Both the position numbers and the translations under genes were made by a program. Positions 1 to 8,904 of a DNA stretch of 64,000 nt are shown piece after piece. Every line of letters starts with the position of its first letter. Within the stretch, counting starts at the first letter, position 1. Origin of the DNA: an uncultured Bacteroidota bacterium (GTDB lineage: Bacteria > Bacteroidota > Bacteroidia > UKL13-3); the NCBI GenBank assembly GCA_903883965.1, contig CAISCU010000033.1, positions 50,387 to 114,386 of the forward strand, given 5' to 3'. The notes beneath the pieces were generated by a model that saw only the letters and a list, made by a program, of their open reading frames with translations, searched no databases and was not told where the DNA came from.

Positions 1-281
1 CCATTATGAACGTGTTGGTGTCCTGCTTGTTTGAGCATGCTTTTTGCCGCTGCACTGCGCATACCTGAGGCACAGCAGGTAATAATAGGCACTTCTTTTT
101 TAGGCAATTTTTTTAGGTTTGATTTGAGTTGGTCAACAGGAATATTTATTGAATTTTTAACATGTCCTCCTTGAAACTCTGCTTTGCTGCGCACATCTAA
201 TAAAATCGCTCCTTGGTTGATCAATTCTTGTAAATCTACTTTAGGGCCAAAACCCAATAACTGTTTAATGCGACTAATCAT
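1..281 (-). CDS. rhodanese-like domain protein (partial, cut by window edge)
   Basis: The reverse strand from an ATG at 281 reads MISRIKQLLGFGPKVDLQEL and continues open to base 1, so the 3' end lies outside the window. It is absent from the ORF track because it is truncated. A single rhodanese (sulfurtransferase) fold is indicated by LLDVRSKAEFQGGHVKNSINIP and by the active-site loop CCASGMRS, whose first-loop cysteine would carry the persulfide. It starts 3 bases after the stop of another rhodanese gene, so the two are probably co-transcribed and arose by duplication. The physiological sulfur donor and acceptor cannot be told from the sequence. Confidence 0.85.
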   Translation of the reverse strand, partial: MISRIKQLLGFGPKVDLQELINQGAILLDVRSKAEFQGGHVKNSINIPVDQLKSNLKKLPKKEVPIITCCASGMRSAAAKSMLKQAGHQHVHN

Positions 282-284
282 CTT

Positions 285-566
285 TTAATTGTTTAATAAA
301 TAATTCACTTGAGTCCACGGTCCACCATTGATACAGTCTATTTCTAAATCGCTTAAAAACTGAGTTGCTTGACCACTCCTGTTACCAGATGCACAGCACA
401 ATACAATTTTAGTAGTTGTGTTTTTAAATTCATCAACCCTGTTTGGAATTTCATGAAGCGGAATGTTGATACTACCGGCTACATGTCCACCCATAAATTC
501 TTCAGGGGTTCTTACGTCAATAATTTTCTTGTTGTCTGCTTTAAGCGCATTGATTAAATCTTCCAT
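285..566 (-). CDS. single-domain rhodanese-like sulfurtransferase
   Basis: This 93-residue protein is one complete rhodanese domain and has no signal peptide, so it is probably cytoplasmic. The sequence shows the entry strand IIDVRTPEEFMGGHVAGSINIP and the active-site loop CCASGNRS, with the catalytic cysteine near residue 58. Short PspE/GlpE-type rhodaneses of this size move sulfane sulfur between thiosulfate, persulfides and acceptors. It is the first gene of a tandem pair: its paralog starts 3 bases downstream. The ATG at 566 lies about 20 bases from a TACCTTTG element. The specific substrate is unknown. Confidence 0.88.
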   Translation of the reverse strand: MEDLINALKADNKKIIDVRTPEEFMGGHVAGSINIPLHEIPNRVDEFKNTTTKIVLCCASGNRSGQATQFLSDLEIDCINGGPWTQVNYLLNN

Positions 567-586
567 TGTGTTTTATTTATCGCATA

Positions 587-594
587 CAAAGGTA
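587..594 (-). promoter_or_regulatory. candidate Bacteroidota -7 element for the rhodanese pair
   Basis: On the minus strand the sequence is TACCTTTG, matching the TAnnTTTG consensus of the Bacteroidota primary sigma factor. It lies about 20 bases upstream of the rhodanese ATG at 566. I see no clear -33 TTTG partner, so support is moderate. Confidence 0.35.
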
Positions 595-638
595 AATAGA
601 ACGGTTTTTGATGATGGGAACATTTGTTCCTTTTGAAC

Positions 639-881
639 TTATTTTTTTAAAACACCCACTTGTTCAAATTTGTCGAAAACAGTTGGTAAATGAGGTGCTA
701 GTTTTAATTCTTCTGTTAAATCTTGACCTGCCCAATGTTCATAGTGCTTCCCGTTTCGCCACAACCTACTTTTGGTTACATCGTAAATTTTACCTTCATA
801 GGCTACCCATATTTCAGGTTTGTCTTGCCCATTTCGCAGTGCCAATTGTGCACTTGTATATTCAGCAAATGCATTTGTCAT
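639..881 (-). CDS. cytochrome b5-like heme-binding domain protein
   Basis: This 80-residue soluble protein resembles the short cytochrome b5-like heme/steroid-binding proteins of bacteria. Family features visible are the strand IWVAYEGKIYDVTKS, the segment GKHYEHWAGQDLTEEL holding the first likely heme-ligand histidine, and APHLPTVF holding the second. It has no signal peptide or membrane segment, so it would act in the cytoplasm as a small electron carrier or heme binder. Its ATG at 881 directly abuts the stop of the DEAD-box helicase gene (882), so the two genes are almost certainly co-transcribed. The functional reason for this pairing is not evident. Confidence 0.8.
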   Translation of the reverse strand: MTNAFAEYTSAQLALRNGQDKPEIWVAYEGKIYDVTKSRLWRNGKHYEHWAGQDLTEELKLAPHLPTVFDKFEQVGVLKK

Positions 882-2084
882 TTATTTTTTAAACTTTGGT
901 TTAAAAGGTTTGCGTTTAAACGGTTGTTTGAGTTGAGGATTGTAAACTGGTGATTGCCCCAATGCATCAGGCACATTTCTTTTGGGTATTTCTCTTTCTA
1001 TTAATTTTTCAATGGCATCGAATCGTTTTTGGTCTTTGTCGTTGATAAATGTGATGGCTGTTCCTTTGGTATTGGTTCCCCTGGCAGTTCTACCAATTCT
1101 ATGTACATAGTCTTCGGGGTCTGGTGGCACATCAAAATTCAATACCAATTCAATGCCCTCTACATCAATACCCCTCGATAAAATATCTGTTCCAATTAGG
1201 GTGTTGAGTTTTTTATTTTTAAAATCATTCATGATTGCTTCCCGTTCTGCTTGTTCTAAGTCGGAATGAAATGATTTACACCTGAGCCCTAATCTTTTAA
1301 GTTCATGCTGTAAGCTTTTAACTTTTTCCTTGGTTGAGGCAAAAAGTATCATGCTTTCAAATTTATTTTCAGCCAAGAGATGTGCCAAAAGCCCAATTTT
1401 TTGACCATCGTAACACAGATAGGCTATTTGTTCAATACCTGCTGCAGGTTTTGATATGGCAATGTTAATTTGAGACGGATTGTTTAAAATTTTTCCAGTT
1501 AGCTGTCTAATTTTGGGTGGCATGGTTGCCGAAAACATCAGTGTTTGTCTATTGCTTGGTAGTTTGTTGATGATTTTAATTAAGTCATCGTAAAAGCCCA
1601 TATCAAGCATTTTATCGGCTTCGTCTAATACCAAATGTTGGAGGCCATCGAATTTAATTTCACCGCTAATTAATTGAGAAATTAACCTGCCAGGTGTGGC
1701 TACAATAATATCTGCTCCTTTAATGAGTGCTTTTTTTTGTTGCTCATAACTAATACCATCACCACCTCCGTAAATGGCAGTTGAACTTACATTTACAAAA
1801 TAGCTAAACCCTTGAAGTTGTTGGTCTATTTGGAGAGCAAGTTCTCGTGTTGGAACCAATATTAGGGTATTGACACCTTTGTGTTCACTGATGATAATTT
1901 TGTTTAATATGGGCAATAAATAGGCTGCAGTTTTTCCTGTTCCAGTTTGTGCGCAAGCAATTAAATCTTTGTTGTCAAGTATAACCGGTATGGCTTGTTC
2001 TTGTATGGGAGTAGGTTGGTTAAAACCCATCGCGTCTAGCCCATCTAGGAGCTCGTATTCTAAGTAGAAATCGTCAAATGTCAA
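882..2084 (-). CDS. DEAD-box ATP-dependent RNA helicase (RhlE-like)
   Basis: This 400-residue protein is a complete two-RecA-domain RNA helicase. Visible motifs are the Q motif FNQPTPIQ (about residues 21-28), Walker A AQTGTGKT (45-52), PTRELA, the DEAD box near 155, SAT near 186 and the motif VI segment HRIGRTARG near 330. It ends in a short basic tail, FKRKPFKPKFKK, of the kind that contacts RNA. The family unwinds structured RNA in ribosome assembly and mRNA turnover. The start is TTG at 2084, with no ATG in frame before the conserved N-terminus. The cytochrome b5 gene follows without a gap. Confidence 0.93.
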   Translation of the reverse strand: MTFDDFYLEYELLDGLDAMGFNQPTPIQEQAIPVILDNKDLIACAQTGTGKTAAYLLPILNKIIISEHKGVNTLILVPTRELALQIDQQLQGFSYFVNVSSTAIYGGGDGISYEQQKKALIKGADIIVATPGRLISQLISGEIKFDGLQHLVLDEADKMLDMGFYDDLIKIINKLPSNRQTLMFSATMPPKIRQLTGKILNNPSQINIAISKPAAGIEQIAYLCYDGQKIGLLAHLLAENKFESMILFASTKEKVKSLQHELKRLGLRCKSFHSDLEQAEREAIMNDFKNKKLNTLIGTDILSRGIDVEGIELVLNFDVPPDPEDYVHRIGRTARGTNTKGTAITFINDKDQKRFDAIEKLIEREIPKRNVPDALGQSPVYNPQLKQPFKRKPFKPKFKK

Positions 2085-2115
2085 ATTGCTTTGGATTGAA
2101 TAAGTAAGTGTGATT

Positions 2116-2123
2116 CAAATGTA
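2116..2123 (-). promoter_or_regulatory. candidate -7 element upstream of the helicase gene
   Basis: The minus strand reads TACATTTG (TAnnTTTG) about 32 bases upstream of the TTG start at 2084, just beyond the end of asd. It could allow the helicase to be transcribed independently of asd. No -33 partner is obvious. Confidence 0.3.
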
Positions 2124-2129
2124 CCGAAA

Positions 2130-3137
2130 TTATTGTGTAATCGCTGCATTGAACCAATTTTGGGTAACCAGGTATTCTGCTATCTGTACAGCATTTGTAG
2201 CTGCACCTTTTCTAAGGTTATCTGCCACTATCCATAAGTTCAATGCATTTTCCATAGATTCATCTCTTCTAATCCTGCCAACAAATACATCATCTTTTTG
2301 GTGTGATAACAATGGCATTGGATAAATGGCTTTTTCAGGTTCATCTAAAACAGTAATGCCTTTTGAGTTTTTAAGAGTAGTTGTCAGTTCAGTTAAATCA
2401 AATGCTTTTTCAAATGCAATATTTACACTTTCACTGTGGCCACCTACTGTTGGTATTCTTACACAGGTTGCTGTTAATGCAATTGAATTGTCCTGCATGA
2501 TTTTTTTTGTTTCATTCACCATTTTCATTTCTTCTTTGGTGTATGCATTAGGCATGAAAACATCAATTTGAGGAATTACATTTTGGTCAATAGGGTATGC
2601 ATAAGCCATTTCGCCTTTGATACCATTTCTTTCGTTTTCCATTTGTTGAACCGCTTTGATTCCTGTTCCAGTTACACTCTGATAAGTACTAACTACAATG
2701 CGTTTAATTTTGTATTTTAAATGCAATGGGTATAGCGCCAAAACCATTTGAATGGTTGAACAGTTTGGATTGGCAATGATTTTATCATTTGCATTTAACA
2801 ATGATGCATTGATTTCAGGTACGATCAATTTTTTATCTGGGTCCATTCTCCAAGCCGAAGAATTGTCTATTACAAAACAGTTGACTGCCGCAAATTGGGG
2901 AGCCCATTCTAGTGAGGTTGACCCACCAGCAGAAAACAAAGCAATATTGGGTTTGGCATTGATGGCAGTTTGCATGCTAACAATGGCAATTGATTTTCCT
3001 TTGAATTGAATGTTTTTGCCTACTGATTTTTCTGAGGCAACAGGAATCAATGTGTCAATTGGAAAATTTCTTTCTTCAAGTAGTTTCAACATGACAGTTC
3101 CAACTAAACCGGTAGCCCCTACAACTGCAACTTTCAT
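2130..3137 (-). CDS. asd: aspartate-semialdehyde dehydrogenase
   Basis: It reduces aspartyl phosphate to aspartate semialdehyde with NADPH, the branch step to lysine/diaminopimelate, threonine and methionine. From the ATG at 3137 the protein is 335 residues. It opens with the Rossmann motif VAVVGATGLVG and carries the active-site segment NPNCSTIQ with the catalytic cysteine near 126, plus VGGHSESVNI with the likely catalytic histidine. The ORF track begins 14 codons earlier (3179). That ATG overlaps a promoter-like TATGTTTG at 3173-3180 and would precede the conserved N-terminus, so the internal ATG is preferred. The length is normal for the family. Confidence 0.95.
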   Translation of the reverse strand: MKVAVVGATGLVGTVMLKLLEERNFPIDTLIPVASEKSVGKNIQFKGKSIAIVSMQTAINAKPNIALFSAGGSTSLEWAPQFAAVNCFVIDNSSAWRMDPDKKLIVPEINASLLNANDKIIANPNCSTIQMVLALYPLHLKYKIKRIVVSTYQSVTGTGIKAVQQMENERNGIKGEMAYAYPIDQNVIPQIDVFMPNAYTKEEMKMVNETKKIMQDNSIALTATCVRIPTVGGHSESVNIAFEKAFDLTELTTTLKNSKGITVLDEPEKAIYPMPLLSHQKDDVFVGRIRRDESMENALNLWIVADNLRKGAATNAVQIAEYLVTQNWFNAAITQ

Positions 3138-3172
3138 ACTTATTTTTTGATACGAAATTAATGCATCAGCTG

Positions 3173-3180
3173 CAAACATA
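3173..3180 (-). promoter_or_regulatory. candidate -7 element of the asd promoter
   Basis: The minus strand reads TATGTTTG (TAnnTTTG), 35 bases upstream of the preferred asd ATG. Its position supports the shorter asd start, because the upstream ATG in the ORF track would lie inside the promoter. No convincing -33 TTTG is seen. Confidence 0.4.
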
Positions 3181-3190
3181 AAATAGATTG

Positions 3191-3204
3191 TAACTTAAAA
3201 GTTA
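3191..3204. repeat. 14-base dyad TAACTTAAAAGTTA in the divergent asd spacer
   Basis: TAACTT-AA-AAGTTA is a perfect inverted repeat located between asd (minus) and the secreted lamin-tail gene (plus). It sits about 10 bases upstream of the asd -7 element, where a regulator could block RNA polymerase. AT-rich palindromes also arise by chance, so this is only a candidate operator. Confidence 0.3.
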
Positions 3205-3216
3205 AATGCTAGGTAT

Positions 3217-6200
3217 ATGCAGTATAAAATTAAGTTTATAAGTATTTTGAGTTTGCTTATCATGTTTCAAAACCATTCAATTGCACAGGTTTTTGAGCAT
3301 TTTAATCAATCACTCTCACAATTAAAGTATCATTGGAATTTTACAGATTCTTGCTTTTGGGTAAACCCTAAAAATCAATTGCAATCAAATGTAAAGGCAA
3401 AAAATGTATCGGAAATAACTGCAAATTTATTGGTTTCAAAAAAGAGTCAAACCATTGAATGGAGCAGTTATATTGCATTTGGATTCAACCCCAGCCCTCA
3501 AAATCAAGTTCGATTTTATTTATACGCTGATTCAGTTAATCTGAGTCAATCTACCCAAGCCATGTATTTACAGTTTGGCGGCATCAATGGTTCAGATGAT
3601 GTGTTTGAACTCATTCAGTTGCAAGGCAATTCCAAACAAATTTTAGCCAGTAGCTTACCAGGATTGCTCAAACAAACTGCTAGTAGGTTCCGTTTCAGGT
3701 GTTTGATAGATGCTAACCAATTGCTCACATTCCAAATAGATACTGGTACAACCAATGGTGTTCCTGTTTTTTCAACTACTGCTCCTCAACTTCCTGCTCA
3801 ATTTTATACAGGTTATTGGTTTAAATTTACTTCAAGCTATGTTTCTAGTTTTATAGCAGACGACTTTTATTTTGGAGATATACGGCCAATAGCTCCAAGT
3901 ATTGATTTGGTTAATGTCAAACAAATCAATGACAGTTGTTTGCAATTCAACTGGAACGGAAGCATAGACACATGTGACTTTGCAAACAAACTATCCTATA
4001 ATTTTGAAAGCCCATCCTATTTTTGCTTTACAGCCCATTTAGATACCCTTTGCGTTTATTTTAGGCAGCAACTTTCAAAGCTTGGTTCTTATGAAGTTTG
4101 TATGAAACAATTGTATTCTGTTGGAGGTGCTGCTATACCAGATACTTGTCTCTATTGGCAACAGTATGAACCTGAACTGGCCGATATTGTTTTTTCAGAA
4201 TTGATGATAGATCCAGACCCAATTATTGGACTTCCAAATGCGGAATTCATTGAATTGTACAATCAATCTTCATATGCATTGAATTTAAAGGGTTTCTATA
4301 TTACCGATAAGCAAACTGTTTCCGAATTGGGAGATTATTTTTTAAAGCCTCAAGAATTTGTAATGCTTTGTTCTTGTAAAGACAGTGCCTTGTTTTCAAG
4401 TATTCCAAAACTTTGTGTTGCTAGTTTACCTAGTTTAAACAATGTTTCAGATACCCTTCAATTGTTCAGTAAGCAAGGTTTACTCCTCAATCAAATAATG
4501 TACAATTCTAATTGGTACCACAGCAATCCATTACCAAACGGAGGCAGAAGTTTGTGTTTGAGAAGTACAAATAACAATTGCAATCAAATAGACAATTGGC
4601 AGGCCTCATCCGATTCATGTGGAGGGAGTCCGGGCAAGCCTGGCTTAGACTGGAATAGTTATTCTGATTCAGTTAAACTCAGTTTAATACAATTTAGCGC
4701 TATAGATTCTTTTCATGTGTTATTGGTCTTTAATAAAACGCTTGTATCAATTGAATTGAAGTGTTTGGGTTTGAACGCAATTTTAAAATGGCAATCACTC
4801 AATGCCGATAGTTTTGTATTTGAGACAAGCCCTTTTAAAAATAATCAAGATATAGTTATTCAATTGAATCAAACCTGTGCTTGTAATAACAACTGCTTAG
4901 ATACCAATTTCATTTATTTTTTTGTTACCTTAAAAAATGCTTTCTACAATGATTTGGTGTTTTCAGAATTGCTATTTGAACCCCTCGTCAATTCAGAAGT
5001 GCCAGCTTTTATTGAAATTTATAATAAGAGCAATTACAGGGTTAATTTGTCTGATTACAATATTTGTAATGGCAATCAGTGCATAGAATTGCCTGCGTAT
5101 GAAATGTATCCTGATAGCTTTGTGGTGATTGCCAAATCAAAGCTGTTGAGCGTGAAAAACCAAATTACTTTACCCAAACTTTTTTCGTTGAATTTAACAG
5201 ATACATTGCTCATCAGAAATAAAGATCATTTGCTGGTTTCATTTTTACCCTATAGTCAAAATTTTTATCATGATTTGTTTAAACAAAATCAGAAAGGATG
5301 GTCGGTTGAGTGTATGAATTTAAAAATGCCATGTATGGGTTCAGAAAATTGGCATGCCAGTATGCATGAAAATAAACATACTGCAGGTGTTGTAAATAGT
5401 ATTGGCCATGCCAATACAGATACCATAGCACCAAAACTACTTCAGCTTTACCCAGTCAATGCTTCGCAATTATTACTTAAATTCAACGAACCCATAGATT
5501 CAAGTTACATGGATCACCATTTGCAGATACTGCCTGCTAGCAATCCATTCAATTGGCATTTTACAAACAATAACCAAACGGTATTGCTAACCTTGAAAGT
5601 ACATTTACTCCAACAAGTAAATTATGAATTGTTCCTCAATCAAATACCAGATTGTGCAGGTAATGTGCTTACCGCATCTAGTTTTCCATTTGCTTTACCT
5701 GAAAAAATTGATTCAGGCAATTTGCTCCTCAATGAGGTTCTATTTGATCCAGTTCCTGGGGCTTCAGATTTTATTGAAATTTACAATAACAGTTCCAAAT
5801 ACCTCGATTTAAAATCAGTTTACATTGGTCTCAAATCAAGCCAAGAAGATCAATACCAATCAATATGTTCAATTGCTCCTAATGGCTATTTAATGTCACC
5901 ATTAGACTATGTTGTCATCAGTCAATTAGATCAGTCTACTTATTTTAATGAGGTTAATTTTAGCAAACAAATTTTAGTGAATTTGCCAAATTTATCTAAT
6001 GATGGCGCTTGGCTTGAACTGCTTGCCTCTGATCAATCCATACTTGATGCCATGCCATTTAATTCACAAATGCATTTTCAATTATTGCCAACTTTTGAGG
6101 GTGTGAGTTTAGAGCGTTTGTCTTCAGCATTACCAGCTACGTATCCGGAAAATTGGCATTCAGCATCAGCACAACAGCAATATGGAACACCCACACGTTC

Positions 6201-6555
6201 CAATTCCATGCAAATGAAAAAGCTAAATAACAATAACCAATTGAGTGTATTTCCGGAAGTGTTTTCACCTGACAATGATGGTTACCAAGATGTGGTTCAA
6301 ATAGCATACCTGTTCAATCAGTTAGAAAATTTCTCTACACTCACCATTTACAACAGGTATGGCCTACCTGTTAAAGATTTTGCAAATGCCTATTGGGGTG
6401 GCAATCAAGGTAAATGGATTTGGAATGGATTAGACAATGAAAACAATCCACTTCCAGAGGGTTTTTATGTGGTAAAATTAAACATTTTTATGCCCGACGG
6501 CACCGTTGATACGCAAAGAAAGACAATCGTTTTAGCAAGTAGGGAGCGGAACTAA
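3217..6555 (+). CDS. secreted multi-domain lamin-tail (LTD) protein with gliding-motility/T9SS-type C-terminal domain
   Basis: This 1112-residue protein has an N-terminal signal peptide (MQYKIKFISILSLLIMFQNH, probable cleavage after SIAQ). Three lamin-tail-like modules begin with the related segments IVFSELMIDP, LVFSELLFEP and LLLNEVLFDP, each followed by FIE(L/I)YN. The C-terminus (FSPDNDGYQDV, then LTIYNRYG, IWNGLDN and LPEGFYVVKL) matches the CHU_C/gliding-motility-associated domain that acts as a type B sorting signal for type IX secretion. It is therefore probably exported by SprA, encoded in this window, and displayed or released at the surface. No catalytic motif was recognised. Its stop codon interlocks with that of lnt. 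Confidence 0.85.
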   Translation: MQYKIKFISILSLLIMFQNHSIAQVFEHFNQSLSQLKYHWNFTDSCFWVNPKNQLQSNVKAKNVSEITANLLVSKKSQTIEWSSYIAFGFNPSPQNQVRFYLYADSVNLSQSTQAMYLQFGGINGSDDVFELIQLQGNSKQILASSLPGLLKQTASRFRFRCLIDANQLLTFQIDTGTTNGVPVFSTTAPQLPAQFYTGYWFKFTSSYVSSFIADDFYFGDIRPIAPSIDLVNVKQINDSCLQFNWNGSIDTCDFANKLSYNFESPSYFCFTAHLDTLCVYFRQQLSKLGSYEVCMKQLYSVGGAAIPDTCLYWQQYEPELADIVFSELMIDPDPIIGLPNAEFIELYNQSSYALNLKGFYITDKQTVSELGDYFLKPQEFVMLCSCKDSALFSSIPKLCVASLPSLNNVSDTLQLFSKQGLLLNQIMYNSNWYHSNPLPNGGRSLCLRSTNNNCNQIDNWQASSDSCGGSPGKPGLDWNSYSDSVKLSLIQFSAIDSFHVLLVFNKTLVSIELKCLGLNAILKWQSLNADSFVFETSPFKNNQDIVIQLNQTCACNNNCLDTNFIYFFVTLKNAFYNDLVFSELLFEPLVNSEVPAFIEIYNKSNYRVNLSDYNICNGNQCIELPAYEMYPDSFVVIAKSKLLSVKNQITLPKLFSLNLTDTLLIRNKDHLLVSFLPYSQNFYHDLFKQNQKGWSVECMNLKMPCMGSENWHASMHENKHTAGVVNSIGHANTDTIAPKLLQLYPVNASQLLLKFNEPIDSSYMDHHLQILPASNPFNWHFTNNNQTVLLTLKVHLLQQVNYELFLNQIPDCAGNVLTASSFPFALPEKIDSGNLLLNEVLFDPVPGASDFIEIYNNSSKYLDLKSVYIGLKSSQEDQYQSICSIAPNGYLMSPLDYVVISQLDQSTYFNEVNFSKQILVNLPNLSNDGAWLELLASDQSILDAMPFNSQMHFQLLPTFEGVSLERLSSALPATYPENWHSASAQQQYGTPTRSNSMQMKKLNNNNQLSVFPEVFSPDNDGYQDVVQIAYLFNQLENFSTLTIYNRYGLPVKDFANAYWGGNQGKWIWNGLDNENNPLPEGFYVVKLNIFMPDGTVDTQRKTIVLASRERN

Positions 6556-8180
6556 AACTTTCTTTGTACGCTAAGTTTTATAACTTGTAAAAAGAAAATA
6601 AACAAACAAATTCCGTGAATGAAACTTGCATTTTTCCCATAAAAAGAAACATATGAAGACATGCTAACTTGCCCTTCAATAGAGGTTGGTACCCACCAAT
6701 TTGTTTGTTGGGTTATTTCACCTTCATCGTTTATAAATGCACTGATACCAGTGTTGGCACACCGCACTATTGGGGTTCTGTTTTCAATGGCTCTCAATTG
6801 TGCATATTTTAAGTGTTGTTGATAGCCTGGTGTATCACCCCACCAACCATCGTTGGTCATAATACAATATAGGTCTGCACCTTTTACTTTATAGGAACTG
6901 ATAAAATCAGGAAAGACACTTTCATAACAAATAACTGGTGCTATTTTAACACGGTGCTGTGTGTCAAAAACTTTTGATTCACCATCTGAACCCAAACTAC
7001 CTGAGGTACCACCCAAATCAATGGCAAGGTTTTCTAAAAAACCAAATAAGAATGGATAAGGCATTCGTTCCACACCAGGCACCATTTTATTTTTATGATA
7101 AACTTGAATGGGGCTGCTCTCCTGTAATAACAAGGCGGTATTGTATGCATCAATGCATTGTTGAACACTCGGGTAAAATCTGGCTGTAATGGGCTTTTGG
7201 GGGTCATTGGGATAGAAAGTTCTATAGGTATCTGCTCCAGTTAGCAATACAAGTCCTGGGTGTTTTGAAATAAATTGTTTGCAAGATTTTATCAATGGAT
7301 CTTGTTCTAATTCTTGTTCATACAATCCACCCAATAAGGCTGTTTCAGGAAATACGAGTAGTTGGGTTTTGGCATTGATTTTACGAGCTGCCAATTCAAA
7401 CATTTTGTTTAATTGTTCTTGGTAACCCAGTCCATTGAATTTTTCAGAATAGGGGTCAATATTGGGTTGAACGATTAAAACAGACGCAGTTTTTTCAGGG
7501 TAGTTGATTTTATATTCTTTAAAATGTTGCAACACAAAATAGGAACCTAAAATAGGACAAAATATATAGGTGAATAGGATATGAAACATGCGCAATTCTT
7601 TGCCGATAAAATTTCCTTCTTTATAGCTTTTATACCAGTTGAACAATTTGGTATTGACAATTAAAACCAAAATGCTTCCACCTAAAACACCTGTATATTC
7701 ATACCATTGAACACCTTGGGTAAATGAACTAAAAACATTACCCAATATGAGCCAGGGAAAGGCAAGGTCCCAATTAAATTGTAAAATTTCTATTGCCAAC
7801 CATGCAAAAACAAAAAGGGTATAGTTGGCTTGTTTGTTTTTTCTAGCAGATGCATGCAATAATAGCAATGGAAGTACCATGGGTAAGCTATTGATCAATA
7901 CTGCAGCTATTGCACCTCCATTGCTGGCATTCCATATCCACCAAGTTGTGCCAGCATTCCATACAATAAATGCCAACCAGCTAAATAAAAACAAACTCAA
8001 TACATTTCCATTGTCATTTTCTCTGCATTCTTTTTCTAAATACAACAATGGAATAAACCCCAAATAAGCCAACGGAAACAGGCCAAATGGTTCAAACGCA
8101 AATACAAACAGCAATCCACTGAGTAAGCTGTAAATGAAAAAGCGAAGCTGGTTATTTTTGATGGCCAATAACAATGACAA
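6552..8180 (-). CDS. lnt: apolipoprotein N-acyltransferase
   Basis: Lnt adds the third acyl chain to the N-terminal cysteine of lipoproteins at the periplasmic face of the inner membrane. The 542-residue protein has an N-terminal block of hydrophobic helices and then a nitrilase-like domain. The expected Glu-Lys-Cys triad is visible: FPETA near 278, YHKNKMVPGVERMP near 362 and ICYESVFP near 416. A last membrane helix closes the protein. No ATG exists near the N-terminus. The start is a TTG at 8180, or another TTG within the next few codons, inside the end of rsmI, so the two are probably translationally coupled. Confidence 0.92.
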   Translation of the reverse strand: MSLLLAIKNNQLRFFIYSLLSGLLFVFAFEPFGLFPLAYLGFIPLLYLEKECRENDNGNVLSLFLFSWLAFIVWNAGTTWWIWNASNGGAIAAVLINSLPMVLPLLLLHASARKNKQANYTLFVFAWLAIEILQFNWDLAFPWLILGNVFSSFTQGVQWYEYTGVLGGSILVLIVNTKLFNWYKSYKEGNFIGKELRMFHILFTYIFCPILGSYFVLQHFKEYKINYPEKTASVLIVQPNIDPYSEKFNGLGYQEQLNKMFELAARKINAKTQLLVFPETALLGGLYEQELEQDPLIKSCKQFISKHPGLVLLTGADTYRTFYPNDPQKPITARFYPSVQQCIDAYNTALLLQESSPIQVYHKNKMVPGVERMPYPFLFGFLENLAIDLGGTSGSLGSDGESKVFDTQHRVKIAPVICYESVFPDFISSYKVKGADLYCIMTNDGWWGDTPGYQQHLKYAQLRAIENRTPIVRCANTGISAFINDEGEITQQTNWWVPTSIEGQVSMSSYVSFYGKNASFIHGICLFIFFLQVIKLSVQRKF

Positions 8181-8832
8181 ATTCTCCTTTTATAGGTTTG
8201 TTGGTAAAATATTCCAATACACTTTTACAGGTTCCGTTTACGGTTTCTTCGAATAGTTTAGTCAGTTCTCGGCTTACTGATAAAGGCCTGTCTTCTCCTA
8301 AAAACTCAAGCAATTGTTGAAGGGTTTTGAGCAGCCTGTGTGGACTTTCGTACAATATGCAGGTTCGGGTTTCTACAGCTAGGCTTTTTAATGCTGTTTG
8401 TCTTCCTTTTTTTTCAGGTAAAAAACCTATAAAACTAAATTCATCACAAGGAAATCCACTTTTTACCAATGCAGGAACAAATGCTGTTGGACCTGGTAAA
8501 CAATCAATTTGTATCTCATTTTCTTGGCAAGCCCTTGCCAATAAAAAACCTGGATCACTGATACCGGGTGTACCTGCATCACTTACTTGAGCAATGGTTT
8601 TACCAGATTTTAAGTCTTCTATGATGTGTTGAATTGTTTTGTGTTCGTTGTGTGCGTGGAAGGGTTTGAGTGTATTTGAAATTTGATAATGTGCAAGTAA
8701 TTTGCCGGTTTGTCGGGTATCTTCAGCTAAAATATAATCTACCTCTTTGAGAATTCTTAGTGCTCTCAGCGTGATATCTTCTAAATTGCCAATAGGGGTG
8801 GGTACCAAATAAAGCTTTCCTGCATGCAACAT
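8152..8832 (-). CDS. rsmI: 16S rRNA (cytidine1402-2'-O)-methyltransferase
   Basis: RsmI 2'-O-methylates C1402 in the decoding centre of 16S rRNA using S-adenosylmethionine. This 226-residue tetrapyrrole-methylase-fold protein shows the diagnostic N-terminus LYLVPTPIGNLEDIT, then AEDTRQTGKLL and the loop SDAGTPGISDPG. The C-terminus GEFVIVIG is typical. It is slightly shorter than E. coli RsmI but complete. The ATG is at 8832. The gene overlaps the downstream lnt gene by 29 bases. Confidence 0.95.
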   Translation of the reverse strand: MLHAGKLYLVPTPIGNLEDITLRALRILKEVDYILAEDTRQTGKLLAHYQISNTLKPFHAHNEHKTIQHIIEDLKSGKTIAQVSDAGTPGISDPGFLLARACQENEIQIDCLPGPTAFVPALVKSGFPCDEFSFIGFLPEKKGRQTALKSLAVETRTCILYESPHRLLKTLQQLLEFLGEDRPLSVSRELTKLFEETVNGTCKSVLEYFTNKPIKGEFVIVIGHQK

Positions 8833-8904
8833 GTTTACAAATTAAGCAGCTTTATCTTAATTTTTATAAATTGCAAAGATTAAAAGGTCAATACCATTAC
8901 CAAA

